Source: Siphonodentalium dalli (Eukaryota > Mollusca > Scaphopoda > Gadilida > Siphonodentaliidae). Taken from it: a stretch of DNA of 64,000 nt. Under the pieces are notes generated by a model, which did not search any database, was not told the DNA's origin, and saw only the letters and a list, made by a program, of their open reading frames with translations. The translations under genes were made by a program, and so were the position numbers. The DNA lies in the NCBI GenBank assembly GCA_032622095.1, contig CP136066.1, positions 186,346,716 through 186,410,715 on the forward strand. Reading direction: 5' to 3'. Numbering within the stretch: the first letter of the stretch is position 1; each line of letters opens with the position of its first letter. Below are positions 63,531-64,000 of this stretch, one piece after another.

Positions 63531-63716
63531 GCTTTTCATGAAGGGAGATTTGCATATATAAGAGAATGCACTGGCTTACACAAGATAAGGTAAATATTGT
63601 TAGGCCAATTCATTCTCTTATATGTGCGAGGCTCCCTATGGGTGACTCGCATATGTAAGAGAATGCATTGGCACAGGGTTTTCGCAAAATTTTAGGAAGC
63701 TCCAGTCATGAAAGGG
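63531..63716. mobile_element. piggyBac-like MITE, CCCTTTCATGAC termini, copy 5
   Basis: TTAA-flanked (63527-63530, 63717-63720), 186 bp. The left hairpin is reduced to one arm; the right hairpin (63605-63671) has centre GAGGCTCCCTATGGGTGACTC. Confidence 0.85.
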
Positions 63717-63840
63717 TTAACAATAACTACCTATTACTTTTTTTCTTAAACGGACTTGGAACAGCACATTTCCCTACCTCATAGAGCTGTGCAGTTTTAC
63801 ACAGACTATCTCGACAAACCAATATCATATTGTCTTCTTA

Positions 63841-64000
63841 CTCTTGAGTGCCTAACAAAAGTACAGGGTGGAATAATAGTACAAGTTGGAAAATGTCGCG
63901 TAACTGAATAATAGTACAGGGCGGAATAAACGTACAGACTGGAAATATTAGTACCATACATCCCAACAAAACGCACCATCTGACTGGTTTACTGATGCCA
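63841..64000. mobile_element. TACTCT..GTGCC family element, cut by the window edge
   Basis: Starts after TA with CTCTTGAGTGCCTAACAAAA and repeated GTACAGGG phrases. It is the reverse complement of 4955-5143 with few differences. Confidence 0.8.

Overview
The window looks like nuclear DNA from an animal: split genes with GT/AG introns, conserved eukaryotic proteins, AT-rich non-coding sequence and a very high density of short DNA transposons. Repeats containing phrases such as 'gggccataactctg' and stretches starting 'tttttagctcaactg' resemble repeats I associate with molluscs and related marine invertebrates. The lophotrochozoan assignment is an inference; no exon proves it.

Four protein-coding genes are supported. 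(1) 574-4435, minus strand: the first four coding exons of a glutamyl-prolyl-tRNA synthetase (EPRS) gene, encoding its GST-like N-terminal domain. The rest lies beyond the left edge. (2) 10502-11830, minus strand: an intact single-exon gene for an unrecognised 442-residue protein. (3) 12047-46713, plus strand: a complete 12-exon TRMT6 gene (non-catalytic subunit of the tRNA m1A58 methyltransferase). All exon phases join, giving 487 residues from 34.7 kb, so only about 4% of the locus is coding. It is divergent from gene 2 across 216 bp. (4) 60194 to beyond the right edge, plus strand: the first two coding exons of a Rab15-like small GTPase. EPRS and TRMT6 both serve tRNA biology, but nothing in the sequence shows they are co-regulated.

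The rest is mostly non-autonomous transposable elements. They include piggyBac-like MITEs (TTAA target sites, CCCTTT termini) in several subfamilies; an almost perfect foldback MITE with TA target sites (CAGTAATGC termini); a double-hairpin MITE with GAGGTCCCCAGAGGGTGAA arms; a Tigger/pogo-like element; four hAT-type elements, three with perfect 8-bp duplications and two with BED zinc-finger remnants; a family with TACTCTC..GTGCC termini; a 5.7-kb element with long terminal inverted repeats; a tRNA-derived SINE; a 35-bp minisatellite; and a 0.5-kb tandem duplication. Many are nested, so relative ages can be read.

Layout: 1-4.4 kb EPRS 5' part; 4.4-10.5 kb intergenic repeats; 10.5-12.1 kb divergent gene pair; 12.1-46.7 kb TRMT6 with repeat-filled introns; 46.7-60.2 kb intergenic, including the long-TIR element; 60.2-64 kb Rab15-like gene start. 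I found no convincing new enzymatic or defence system. The most unusual signals are a palindromic hairpin module shared by elements with unrelated ends, an inverted MITE pair bracketing TRMT6 exon 9, a minisatellite whose last unit carries the exon 11 splice acceptor, and transposons sitting at the edge of two TRMT6 splice donors.
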